18,297 nt of DNA from Cyanobacteria bacterium HKST-UBA02 (GCA_020431945.1 JAGQHH010000315.1:1-18297), one strand, 5' to 3'; counted from the stretch's first letter, positions 1 to 7,182 are shown. A program made the numbers and translations. Notes: generated from the letters alone by a model not told the origin.

Positions 1-60
1 AGAGGGTATAAAATCGAGGTATGGGTTCAACAATGGGCTCTTAGGGAATATATATAAACA

Positions 61-74
61 AGACTGATCGGTCT
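61..74. promoter_or_regulatory. TetR-type operator-like palindrome
   Basis: The site reads AGACTGATCGGTCT. Its reverse complement matches at 12 of 14 positions, so it is a near-perfect palindrome. It resembles the AGACC-N4-GGTCT boxes bound by several TetR-family repressors such as NemR. It lies 57 bases before the TetR start codon and directly after an AT-rich TATATATAAA stretch (49-58) that could serve as a -10. Autoregulation, or control of a divergent gene beyond the left edge, is the likely role. This is inferred from position and symmetry only. Confidence 0.5.
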
Positions 75-131
75 AGTTGACTCTCCTGTCCACCCCTTTC
101 ACATTGCTTCCTTATATAGCGAAACGAGCCT

Positions 132-824
132 ATGACCAGCTCCAGAAACAAGCCCCTTATGAAGCTTTCAGCCCTCAGCCCGGACAATGCCGGGGGCATC
201 GATCCTCTGGGCCCGGGGGTGGACAAGCGCCAGCTCATTCTCAAGGGAGCCCTGGAGGTCTTTCTCGAGGGAGGCTATGCCGGGACGAGCATGGATACGG
301 TCGCCAAACGTGCCGGTGTGGCCAAGCAAACCATCTATTCTCATTTCAAGGACAAAGAATCTCTTTTCAAGAGCTTGATAGATCAGATCACCTTCGACTT
401 CTCCAGCTCGTCGGTGCAAGAGGAGCTCTTCGCCCTGGATGCCAGAGCCTTTCTGCCTCGTTTCGCTACAATGTTCCTGGGGCGTATGGACAACTGGCAG
501 TACATCGCTTTCATGCGCTTGCTCATCGGTGAATCGGCTCGCTTTCCGGAGCTGGCTCACGCCTATGTGGAGCGGGTCGCCAAACCCGGGCTTGCGGTCA
601 TGACCGAATATTTCCGCAATAGCCCGGAGCTCAGTTTCCCCGACCCGGAGGCTGCGGCACGAGTATATATGGGGTCCATGGTCTCTCTGATCCTCACCCA
701 GGAGGTCTTGCACGGCAAACGATTCCTGGATATGTCCCGGGAAAGATATGCCAGCACCCTGGTGGATATAATGCTTTATTCGAGCGAGAAGTTTGCCGAG
801 CAGGCCGGCGGGACGCCGAGCTGA
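132..824 (+). CDS. TetR/AcrR family transcriptional regulator
   Basis: A 230-residue DNA-binding repressor of the TetR type. After a variable, Pro/Gly-rich N-terminus of about 30 residues comes the canonical helix-turn-helix, residues ~33-79. It includes the segments ILKGALEVFLEGGYAGTSMD and VAKRAGVAKQTIYSHFKDKE, with the diagnostic TIYSHF recognition helix. The C-terminal ~150 residues are the helical ligand-binding and dimerisation half, similar in style to the AefR-like TetR C-terminal domain. The inducing ligand cannot be told. No strong ribosome site precedes the ATG at 132, and a second in-frame ATG at residue 10 (159) is possible. The operator-like palindrome at 61-74 suggests self-repression. 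A methyltransferase gene follows 55 bases downstream on the same strand and may be co-transcribed. Family assignment is secure; target genes are unknown. Confidence 0.93.
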   Translation: MTSSRNKPLMKLSALSPDNAGGIDPLGPGVDKRQLILKGALEVFLEGGYAGTSMDTVAKRAGVAKQTIYSHFKDKESLFKSLIDQITFDFSSSSVQEELFALDARAFLPRFATMFLGRMDNWQYIAFMRLLIGESARFPELAHAYVERVAKPGLAVMTEYFRNSPELSFPDPEAAARVYMGSMVSLILTQEVLHGKRFLDMSRERYASTLVDIMLYSSEKFAEQAGGTPS

Positions 825-879
825 TCATTCATTCTCGGCAGAGAATACTGGTGTTTAGCTCAATTCTTCGGGTCTTTCA

Positions 880-1674
880 ATGGGTCTTACCGATCAAGAA
901 TATGCCGAGCGATTTCAAGAGTATTTGCTGGTCAGCCGGGCGCCGCAGGTAACTCTGGAATTCCTCACGACCAGCCTGACGGCGCTGCTCCCTGCCGAGC
1001 CGCCGGTGCGCCTTTTGAGCGTAGGCGCCGGTACCGGCTCTCTGGATTTCGCCTGGATGGCGACCTTCGCAGGAGCGGGTCTTAACGATTTCGACTATCA
1101 TCTTATCGAGCCTAACAGGGGCTTTTTCGAGCAAATCGAGGCGAAGAAGGCTGAGTGTGCCGATTCTCTTGCTGCGAGAATCCATACCGATTGCAGCACA
1201 CTCTCGGAAGCTGCCCTCGATGGCGAGTTCGACTTTATCCTTATGTCCCATGTATTTTATTACCTGGAAGACAGGCTAGCATCGCTCGAGAAAGTGGTAT
1301 CGAGATTGACACCGAAGGGCCGGATCGCCATTACTCTTTATTCGCCTTCCGGGATCTACCAGATTCACAAGAAGTTCTTGAGGAGATTCACCGGCGACGA
1401 CTACAAGGCATTTTCATGTGAAGATCTGATTGAGCTCGTGGAGTCGCTCCGGTTGCCGTATCGTTGTGTCTTGTTGCGGTCAAGCGTCGATGTCACCGAA
1501 TGTCTCTTGCCCGAATCTGCGTCAGGGCAGCGGGTCCTGGAATTTTTCGTCGAGTCGCGCCTGGCTCATGCAGAATCGGAGGAGGTTCGGAATTTCGTCC
1601 GGGACCTCTGCTACGTGTCGGTGGGTAGGAGCTATCTTTTTCACCCGGTGGGTGTTGTGATCGTGGGGGGCTGA
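880..1674 (+). CDS. Class I SAM-dependent methyltransferase, histamine N-methyltransferase-like
   Basis: A 264-residue Rossmann-fold methyltransferase. SAM motif I is LLSVGAGTGSLD (residues 45-56), the acidic end of strand 2 is E77 (LIEP), and motif IV is FDFILMSHVFYYL (117-129). Reading along its length it parallels vertebrate histamine N-methyltransferase (HNMT, ~292 aa). It has the N-terminal YxxxFxxYLxxS helix, the IEP turn, the YY pair after motif IV, a DxTECLL stretch like DISDCF, and the final LF...VIV strand. By my manual alignment the HNMT histamine contacts Glu28, Gln143 and Asn283 fall on A21, H124 and P256, so the substrate should differ. The start at 880 has only a weak ribosome site. 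The next gene begins 4 bases after the stop, implying coupled expression. Methyltransferase fold is confident; the HNMT relationship is from recall, not a search. Confidence 0.85.
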   Translation: MGLTDQEYAERFQEYLLVSRAPQVTLEFLTTSLTALLPAEPPVRLLSVGAGTGSLDFAWMATFAGAGLNDFDYHLIEPNRGFFEQIEAKKAECADSLAARIHTDCSTLSEAALDGEFDFILMSHVFYYLEDRLASLEKVVSRLTPKGRIAITLYSPSGIYQIHKKFLRRFTGDDYKAFSCEDLIELVESLRLPYRCVLLRSSVDVTECLLPESASGQRVLEFFVESRLAHAESEEVRNFVRDLCYVSVGRSYLFHPVGVVIVGG

Positions 1675-1678
1675 AGCA

Positions 1679-1903
1679 ATGGAACGGAGCGAAGTCAATT
1701 TCTGCATGCGATGTTTGACACCCCTCGATGACAGCACTCGAAGAGCCTGTTTCAAGTGCGACAGGGTAACCTGCTCCGGCCGTTCATGTGGAATCTGGGT
1801 GGTTCTGAATCGGATCTGGTCATGTCAGGTATGTGTCGAAGAAGAGATCGACGCAGTCATCGATCAGCACGAAAACAAGCTGGAGCCGAAGGACGAATAC
1901 TGA
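1679..1903 (+). CDS. Small eight-cysteine zinc-finger protein
   Basis: A 74-residue protein with eight cysteines at residues 9, 12, 24, 27, 32, 37, 49 and 52, arranged CxxC-x11-CxxC-x4-C-x4-C-x11-CxxC. Four cysteine pairs at these spacings can hold two zinc ions in a cross-brace, as in RING, B-box or FYVE-like fingers. The WSCQVC-VEEE end recalls the rabphilin-type FYVE-like finger, a resemblance I would not press. The tail (53-74) is acidic. It starts 4 bases after the methyltransferase stop, with a G-rich stretch in the end of that gene serving as ribosome site, so it is probably made together with that enzyme as a partner or adaptor. There is no catalytic motif and no known family I can name. 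Confidence 0.75.
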   Translation: MERSEVNFCMRCLTPLDDSTRRACFKCDRVTCSGRSCGIWVVLNRIWSCQVCVEEEIDAVIDQHENKLEPKDEY

Positions 1904-2001
1904 GCCTGGTCTGATCGCTGTTTTGAAAGATTCGTGCAAGCTTTGTTTGTGCCTGGGGCTGCGATCTCATACACTATGCGATGCGCTAGCAAAGGAGATT
2001 T

Positions 2002-2832
2002 ATGACTATGATCGCAGGCTCTCAAGCAACAACACCGAAATTACGCAGGCAGGTCGCTTTCATGAGTGGAGCTCTCGTAGCCATGAGCTTCCTTGCGATT
2101 CCGGCTGCAAGCCCGGCCGAGTCGAGTTCGAGAGACAGCTCGGATATTCGAACGAGAGAAGTCCGGACGAGAGATAGCCAGATTAGAGATAGCCGGACGA
2201 GAGATAGCCGGACGAGAGATAGCCAGACGAGAGATAGCCAGACAGATTCGCGCAGCCGCTACACGGACAGAGATAACTACAGGCGCGAACCCAGTCGGAC
2301 AGACAGCACCAGGCGAAGCACCGGGTCCGATGACAGGGCCAGCCAGAGAACAAGTAAAGACCGGTACGGCACCACCACCAGGCGAGATTCTTCGCGAGAC
2401 AGCCGGGATAGCATGAATTCGAGCCGACGGGGAGAAACCCGGGGCACACCATACGATGGTGGCACACGCAGGGTACCGGACACCGGAGCCGGTGCTCAAT
2501 CTTCCGGAGGCACTGCATCTGGTGACGAGCTCCGTGACCTGCGTGAAGCTGTGAACGAGTTGAGAGCGGAAGTCGCGAGCCTCAAGCACAAGTTGGGAAT
2601 GGATGAGATTAATCCTACGAAGCACATCACCGAGAAGGTTCGCCAGAACAAGCAGGATCTGGATGTTGTAAGAGGAGTGGCCTACTCCAATGCGGACAAG
2701 GTCACTGACCATGCACAGCGCCTGACAGTGGTGGAGGCTCAGATCAACGGACCATTCAAAGCCATGGAGCAGTCATTTGCCCAGGTCGTTAACGCCGTGA
2801 ACAAAATGCCCGGTGTCAATATTCAGTACTAG
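2002..2832 (+). CDS. Exported Arg-Asp-rich repeat protein with C-terminal coiled coil
   Basis: A 276-residue protein of unknown function. Residues 1-40 look like a Sec signal peptide: the basic KLRR, a hydrophobic run VAFMSGALVAMSFLAIP, and small residues with cleavage near ASPA-E. Residues ~43-160 are highly charged and low in complexity, dominated by TRDS/RDSR units encoded by a 15-base tandem repeat (2163-2237), then Ser/Arg/Asp/Thr-rich sequence likely to be disordered. Residues ~172-205 form a heptad-like coiled coil (LRDLREAVNELRAEVASLKHKL), followed by a helical tail. Ribosome site AAAGGAG (1991-1997) lies 4 bases from the ATG at 2002 and 10 from a second ATG at 2008. A weak promoter, TTGTGC (1947-1952) with TACACT (1970-1975) at spacing 17, precedes it. 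It ends two bases before a convergent gene. A cell-envelope structural role is possible but unproven. Confidence 0.8.
   Translation: MTMIAGSQATTPKLRRQVAFMSGALVAMSFLAIPAASPAESSSRDSSDIRTREVRTRDSQIRDSRTRDSRTRDSQTRDSQTDSRSRYTDRDNYRREPSRTDSTRRSTGSDDRASQRTSKDRYGTTTRRDSSRDSRDSMNSSRRGETRGTPYDGGTRRVPDTGAGAQSSGGTASGDELRDLREAVNELRAEVASLKHKLGMDEINPTKHITEKVRQNKQDLDVVRGVAYSNADKVTDHAQRLTVVEAQINGPFKAMEQSFAQVVNAVNKMPGVNIQY
2163..2237 (+). repeat. Five-copy 15-bp tandem repeat
   Basis: Five consecutive 15-base units (2163, 2178, 2193, 2208 and 2223) follow the pattern CC[GA]GA[CT][GT]AGAGATAG, with a partial sixth unit. Copies three and four are identical. The unit length is a multiple of three, so copy-number change would add or remove five residues (RTRDS) without shifting the frame. 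Confidence 0.9.
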
Positions 2833-2834
2833 AG

Positions 2835-4043
2835 TCAGCGCAGGGATTCGAGGATCTTGCCGAAATAGAGCTCCGGTATGCTCATGTGCGGACCTCTGCC
2901 GTGGAGGGTGGCGGTGCTGTGCTTGAATACCAGAGAGTGATCTTTGAATGTCTGGCTGCCCGGCGTACTTTTCGGGTGATTGTAGTCTCGAAGCGAATCA
3001 TCGGGTAAGCCGGAATTCTTGAGCATGCGGCTCACACGATTGGAGAGGGCTTCGGTCGCCGCTCTTCTATCCTCGCCGATGCTGTAAAAACGCTTGTTTC
3101 CCCGGCTGATGTCTCCTATGTTTTCACGAATCCAGCCGTCGTAGACACGAGGGCTGTACTGCGAGTCGAGGTCGACTACGGTGCGCACCTTGCCTCCGAG
3201 ATCGTTATTGTACAGCTCGCTCCTGGCTGCATTGTAGCCGGCGGAGTGCGAGAAGATATCGATATTGGCGATATCGCCCACGGTTCTTCCTTTCAACTCG
3301 GGGGTCTTGTCGAAGATCTCCTGGATCATATTGCGGAAGCGATTCTGATCGCCGAAACGTCCCTGGGCACCGCTGGCCGCTGAGGGATTGACCTGCCATT
3401 CGGGCAGGACCAGTATAGTATTGGGCGGCGCGTTGGCCATGAGCTTGTCGAGATTGTTGTATGGAATCGATGATCCGGCGGTGCTGTAAAAGCCATGGTT
3501 GTAGACCACCATGTTGAATGGCTTGGACGCGTCGAAGTTGGGCGGTATCCGCAATACCGCATCCGGTGTACCGCCATGGTCCGCCGATCGGTTTTTCAGC
3601 TGATGAAACTCCTGGATACGAGCGGGAGTTTCCCTTACAGCAGAGGTCTTTTCGGCAGGAGCATCATTGTGTTTAAGAGACTGGGAGTCGGAGCGCGGTT
3701 TCAGACCGGGGAACTCGTCGGAGGGCAGAATCTTCAGCTCGCCGGAAGGGGGTGATTTGTCTTTGCGCGGCTCGGTTCCTTTTATGGGCTCGTCTATGTC
3801 CGGAATGTAGAAGTCGTCATGAGCTTTGTTGCCCGAATGTCCTCCTTCAGTCAGTTTCAGGTCGCCGTGACCCTGCGGTTTGGACGCGTCCTCATTGAGA
3901 GTCTGCCCGGCCAGGCGGTTTTCCGGTCGCATCGAATCCCAGACGCGCCGGCTGAGGGTCTCCATATCCCGGGCCGGGCCGATGGGACCGGAACGCAAAG
4001 TGTCGCTCCCGCCATGGACGGGAAGTTCGGTCGTTTTGCTCAT
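2835..4043 (-). CDS. Alpha/beta-hydrolase-like protein with long disordered N-terminus
   Basis: A 402-residue protein. Residues 1-~140 are Pro/Lys/Ser/Asp-rich and probably disordered, with no signal peptide. From ~155 an alpha/beta-hydrolase fold is readable: strand and oxyanion region MVVYNHGFYSTA (178-189), strand ILVLPEW (210-216), and the nucleophile elbow IDIFSHSAGYNAA (261-273), where S267 sits in S-H-S-A-G rather than a strict G-x-S-x-G. Next is VVDLDSQY (289-296), which may supply the acid. The likely catalytic His is in GPHMSIPE (384-391). Substrate is unknown; esterase, lipase or peptidase activity is equally possible. Ribosome site AAAGGAAG (minus strand, 4055-4048) supports the ATG at 4043. 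The stop is two bases from that of the convergent coiled-coil gene. The fold is a motif reading, not a database match. Confidence 0.75.
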   Translation of the reverse strand: MSKTTELPVHGGSDTLRSGPIGPARDMETLSRRVWDSMRPENRLAGQTLNEDASKPQGHGDLKLTEGGHSGNKAHDDFYIPDIDEPIKGTEPRKDKSPPSGELKILPSDEFPGLKPRSDSQSLKHNDAPAEKTSAVRETPARIQEFHQLKNRSADHGGTPDAVLRIPPNFDASKPFNMVVYNHGFYSTAGSSIPYNNLDKLMANAPPNTILVLPEWQVNPSAASGAQGRFGDQNRFRNMIQEIFDKTPELKGRTVGDIANIDIFSHSAGYNAARSELYNNDLGGKVRTVVDLDSQYSPRVYDGWIRENIGDISRGNKRFYSIGEDRRAATEALSNRVSRMLKNSGLPDDSLRDYNHPKSTPGSQTFKDHSLVFKHSTATLHGRGPHMSIPELYFGKILESLR

Positions 4044-4078
4044 TTGTCTTCCTTTGATTTAGTAAGGAATAAACAGTA

Positions 4079-4134
4079 GCCTCGAATGACTTTTGGTAAG
4101 TCAATACGCGAGGCAATGGCCAGCGAGGCTGGCC
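4079..4134. repeat. Nested and adjacent inverted repeats in divergent promoter region
   Basis: Two structures lie side by side. First, GCCTCG (4079-4084) pairs with CGAGGC (4109-4114) and encloses TGACTT (4087-4092), which pairs with AAGTCA (4098-4103) around a 5-base loop, giving a 12-bp stem with an internal loop. Second, GGCCAGC (4118-4124) pairs perfectly with GCTGGCC (4128-4134) over a 3-base loop. They lie between divergently transcribed genes, so they are unlikely to be terminators of either. An operator or a 5'-leader RNA structure of the minus-strand hydrolase gene are the options. Confidence 0.6.
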
Positions 4135-4206
4135 GGTTGTGTGTGTATAGATGGGTCCCAAAAAGGCTAACTCATCAACGTGACGGCTGCGTTACAGGGC
4201 AGGCGG

Positions 4207-4215
4207 TGGTATCAT
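4207..4215 (+). promoter_or_regulatory. Extended -10 promoter element (TGGTATCAT)
   Basis: TGG followed by TATCAT matches an extended -10 (TGnTATAAT) with one mismatch in the hexamer. A transcript starting about 7 bases downstream would have a leader of roughly 25-30 bases before the caspase gene. No good -35 is seen at 16-18 bases, which an extended -10 can tolerate. The same TGGTATCATT occurs at a similar distance before the gene at 14464. Confidence 0.35.
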
Positions 4216-4248
4216 TCTCAGTGTTGATCTTGAAAAATATCAAATGGT

Positions 4249-6342
4249 GTGAAGCGAATGACCATACCGGTTTCGATAAGGTGCCTGGCTCCGGTTATAG
4301 TGGCTCTAGTCTGGTTGACCTTCCCGGTTGCTTCAGCCCAGAACAGCCCCTGGTCCCAGAATCATCAGGCTGGATTGGAGGCGCGTCAGAGGGGTGATTA
4401 CAGGAAGGCGGAAGAGCTTTTGCGCACGGCTCTGGACCAGTCTAGAGATCGTCCGGCGGCCGATCAATTGCAGAGCCTGAATAGCCTGTCCGTGGTGCTC
4501 ACCGAGCTCGGCAGACCGGCTGAGGCGGAGCCCCTGTTAAGACGCGTTCTGGTGATTCAAGAGCAACTGTTGCCTGCCGACAGTCTCGAGACCGCCCGTA
4601 CCCTGAGTAATCTTTCTGAGTGTTTGAGACAGCAGGGGAAGCTTGACGAGGCGGAGAAGCTTATTCGAAGAAGCCTTCCGATTGTCGAGAAACAACTGGG
4701 AAGCGATGACCTGGCAGCTTCCGTGGTGCTCAACAACCTCTCCATGATTCTCCTCGACCAGTGTCGTTATGACGAAGCCGAGGACATGATGAAGCGCAGC
4801 CTTGCCATACGTCAGACCAGACTGGGAGCGGAGGACAAAGCCGTAGCCACGGTGCTCAACAATCTCGCTACCCTCAACTACCGTCAGGGAAAATACAGCG
4901 AAGCCGAGTCATTGTTCCGGCGTGCCCTGGCTATCTGGGAGAAGACCCCGGGCAAAGACCACCCGGATTATGCTCTGGGACTGAGCAATCTGGCGGCGGT
5001 TCTGCGCGACCAGGGCAATCTGGAGCAGGGAGAGAAGCTCTACAGGCAGGCTCTCGCTATCCAGGAAGTGACTCTGGGAGCGGAGAGTACCCAGGTTGCC
5101 ACCACCCTGAGCAATATCGCCACGCTATTGGCCGGCAAGGGGGCGGACAATTTCAAAGAGGCGGAGAGTCTCTTCCAGCGCTCCGTCAACATCTGGCAGG
5201 CTGCTCTTGATAAAGGGATGGTCGAAGAGGGCGCTTCCCTCCTCCTGACTCTGCACAATATGGCGGAGCTATATCTGGATGAGAGAAAATACGATCAGGC
5301 TGAAACAGTTTGCAGACAATGCGTCGCTTTGAGCGAGAAGATCTATGGCTCTAAAGACGCGAGGGTGGCCACCGAATTGCTTCTTCTGTCACGAATCGCG
5401 GCGGCACAGGGGAACAGAGCCGAGAAGGATGCCACCAGCAAGCGCGTCGGGGAAATCACCTCGGGCCTTCCCGGCCATGTCAAGCCTCCCGAAAGCTCCG
5501 GCGATGCCACCACGGGCGTTTCACCTGAACTTTCGGAATCCGGCAGTGCCTTGAGCCCGAGCCGCCCGGTCAAGGACAAATGGGCCCTGGTAATTGGAAT
5601 AAGCAACTTCAAAGATCCGTCCCTGAATCTCAAGTATTCGGCCAAGGATGCCATCGATTTCAAGAATTATCTCGTCTCGAAAGGGCATTTCAAGCCGGAT
5701 CACGTCAAATTGCTCACCGATAAAGCCGCCACCAGAGAGAACATCGTGAGCACGCTGGGCGAGCGCTGGCTGACGAGAGTCGCTAACCGAGACGACCTGG
5801 TGGTGGTCTATGTCTCGAGCCACGGCAGCTCAGCCAAGCGCGATGTAGCCGGGGTCAATATGCTGGTCGCCTATGACACCAATATCGACAATCAGCTTGC
5901 CACGGGCATTCCCATGGAGTGGCTCTCGCAGATTATCAAAGATCAAGTGCATTGCGATCGGGTGGTGCTCATATTGGATGTCTGCCACAGCGGTGCTGCG
6001 AAAACGGCAAGCAAGGGACTGACCCGGCGCTTCGACTTCAATCTCAACGATGTCGGGGCAGGCAGCGGTCAGATCATTCTTTGCTCGAGCCAATCTGATC
6101 AGGTCTCCTGGGAATCGTCCAAGTATCCCAATAGCGTTTTCACCCGACGCCTGATTGAAGGACTGGAGCGCAACGGAAATGCCACCAGGCTCTCCGAGGC
6201 ATTCTCTTATTTGAAAGAGCATGTCGAGGAGGAGGTGCTCAGAGATCGTGCCGTGGTGCAGACGCCGGTTTTGAAGAGGAAATGGAGCGGCTATGACGTG
6301 ATCCTCTCGGTTCCGCCCACAAGTCCGCGACCAGGTCTCTAG
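4249..6342 (+). CDS. Exported TPR-repeat protein with C-terminal caspase (peptidase C14) domain
   Basis: A 697-residue protein. Residues 4-30 form a signal peptide ending VASA-Q, so it should be exported. Residues ~35-400 carry about eight TPR units with 42-residue spacing in the kinesin-light-chain style (for example LNNLATLNYRQGKYSEAESL, 203-222), a protein-interaction solenoid. After a Ser/Pro linker (410-440), the caspase-like peptidase begins at KWALVIGIS (444-452). The catalytic His is H525 in VSSHGS and the catalytic Cys is C579 in LDVCHSGA, both intact. Such bacterial orthocaspase or metacaspase-like enzymes cleave after basic or acidic residues; specificity here is unknown. The start is GTG at 4249 or, equally plausible, ATG at 4258, since both keep the signal peptide and neither has a clear ribosome site. 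Its TAG stop overlaps the convergent gene's stop. Domain calls are strong; physiological role is inferred only. Confidence 0.93.
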   Translation: MKRMTIPVSIRCLAPVIVALVWLTFPVASAQNSPWSQNHQAGLEARQRGDYRKAEELLRTALDQSRDRPAADQLQSLNSLSVVLTELGRPAEAEPLLRRVLVIQEQLLPADSLETARTLSNLSECLRQQGKLDEAEKLIRRSLPIVEKQLGSDDLAASVVLNNLSMILLDQCRYDEAEDMMKRSLAIRQTRLGAEDKAVATVLNNLATLNYRQGKYSEAESLFRRALAIWEKTPGKDHPDYALGLSNLAAVLRDQGNLEQGEKLYRQALAIQEVTLGAESTQVATTLSNIATLLAGKGADNFKEAESLFQRSVNIWQAALDKGMVEEGASLLLTLHNMAELYLDERKYDQAETVCRQCVALSEKIYGSKDARVATELLLLSRIAAAQGNRAEKDATSKRVGEITSGLPGHVKPPESSGDATTGVSPELSESGSALSPSRPVKDKWALVIGISNFKDPSLNLKYSAKDAIDFKNYLVSKGHFKPDHVKLLTDKAATRENIVSTLGERWLTRVANRDDLVVVYVSSHGSSAKRDVAGVNMLVAYDTNIDNQLATGIPMEWLSQIIKDQVHCDRVVLILDVCHSGAAKTASKGLTRRFDFNLNDVGAGSGQIILCSSQSDQVSWESSKYPNSVFTRRLIEGLERNGNATRLSEAFSYLKEHVEEEVLRDRAVVQTPVLKRKWSGYDVILSVPPTSPRPGL

Positions 6343-6899
6343 TATGCCTGGTAGATTCCTTTCTCGTTTTTGTCGAAGAGCACGAGGTTGGGATTGGTGG
6401 CGGTGGGATCGCCGCCGCTCGCGTCGGTGATGCCCAGTCGTACACGCATGGAGCTGTTTTTATCGAGGACGTTGAGAGCCGGGCCGCCGGTGGCGGAGAC
6501 CACGCAGGCTGCTGCCGGGTTCATGTCCTTATCCAGTACATTGAAAGACAGATCGCTTTTGTCGGTGATCGATATGGCCGCTCGCAGGCTGCCCTGACTG
6601 TCCGGAAAGCCGATGACCGGGCGGGAGTCGGCGCCCACAGCTACCATCAGGCCGGGCTTGCCTTCCGGAGTGGTGATCGCCAGCCCGGCGGAGCCGTCGG
6701 GCTTCGCCGATAGCTTGGCGCGCACATTGCCCTTTGCATCCACGACCTGGAAAGTCCTGGCGGAAACAACCTCCGGTATCGCATCGCTTGCCCGCGCCGG
6801 TTGTCCGAAAAGGACCTGATTGGCTGCGCCGCCAATTACGATTCCGGTCGTCAGGCATGATACGGACCAGATCCACAGTTGCATGTCTTTTTTGAGCAT
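6339..6899 (-). CDS. Membrane-anchored or secreted repeat protein, unknown function
   Basis: A 186-residue protein. Residues 6-30 are a hydrophobic segment that could be an uncleaved anchor or a signal peptide (possible ARA-S cleavage near 38). The rest is beta-prone and periodic: VVDAKGNVRAKL (52-63), FPDSQGSLRAAI (98-109), VLDKDMNPAAAC (121-132), VLDKNSSMRVRL (144-155) and LFDKNEKGIYQA (174-185) share a hxDxxx[GN] core. Spacings are 46, 23, 23 and 30 residues, so the basic period is about 23, as expected for a beta-solenoid or beta-roll. Minus-strand AGAGGT about eight bases before the ATG (6897-6899) is a plausible ribosome site. I do not recognise a named family with certainty; similar short proteins occur in cyanobacterial-type genomes. 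Its stop shares CTAG with the caspase gene. Confidence 0.78.
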   Translation of the reverse strand: MLKKDMQLWIWSVSCLTTGIVIGGAANQVLFGQPARASDAIPEVVSARTFQVVDAKGNVRAKLSAKPDGSAGLAITTPEGKPGLMVAVGADSRPVIGFPDSQGSLRAAISITDKSDLSFNVLDKDMNPAAACVVSATGGPALNVLDKNSSMRVRLGITDASGGDPTATNPNLVLFDKNEKGIYQAY

Positions 6900-6982
6900 C
6901 TCATCGACCTCTTTTGATAAAGCGGTATTGCCGGTCTCGATTATCGCAAGTTACGGGCAGGAGCGGCGCTGGTTACCGTTTC

Positions 6983-7010
6983 TTGCCCATGCTTCTATCG
7001 TACTTATAGT
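6983..7010 (+). promoter_or_regulatory. Candidate sigma70-type promoter
   Basis: TTGCCC (6983-6988) and TATAGT (7005-7010) are separated by 16 bases; four of six and five of six positions match consensus. It would drive the Gly/Tyr-rich gene at 7183 with a leader of about 165 bases. The remainder of the 6900-7182 interval shows no gene or recognisable RNA. Confidence 0.3.
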
Positions 7011-7182
7011 ATTGGAACGTTGCGGCGGAATGTGATTATCGTGTAACCGCCACGCGATGATCACATTGGCTTGTTACGTTAATAGCGCGGAGTGCGTCAA
7101 GACCGCTCCCGGCATCAATAGGGCTCCCTGGAAGGCAGTCTGACCAAGCAATCCGAGCGAGAGAAATCTGAAGGCGGTGGAT

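Noticed and set aside
168..713. Minus-strand 181-residue frame antisense to the TetR gene.
   Set aside because: The plus frame is an unmistakable TetR protein; the antisense has no domain pattern.
831..846. Six-base stem ATTCTC/GAGAAT after the TetR gene, as a terminator.
   Set aside because: The stem is short, AT-rich and not followed by a T-run.
2041..2712. Long 223-residue open frame on the minus strand, antisense to the Arg-Asp-rich repeat gene.
   Set aside because: It is produced by the 15-base in-frame repeat, and the translation is a low-complexity RPAIS series. The plus frame has a signal peptide, a good ribosome site and a coiled coil.
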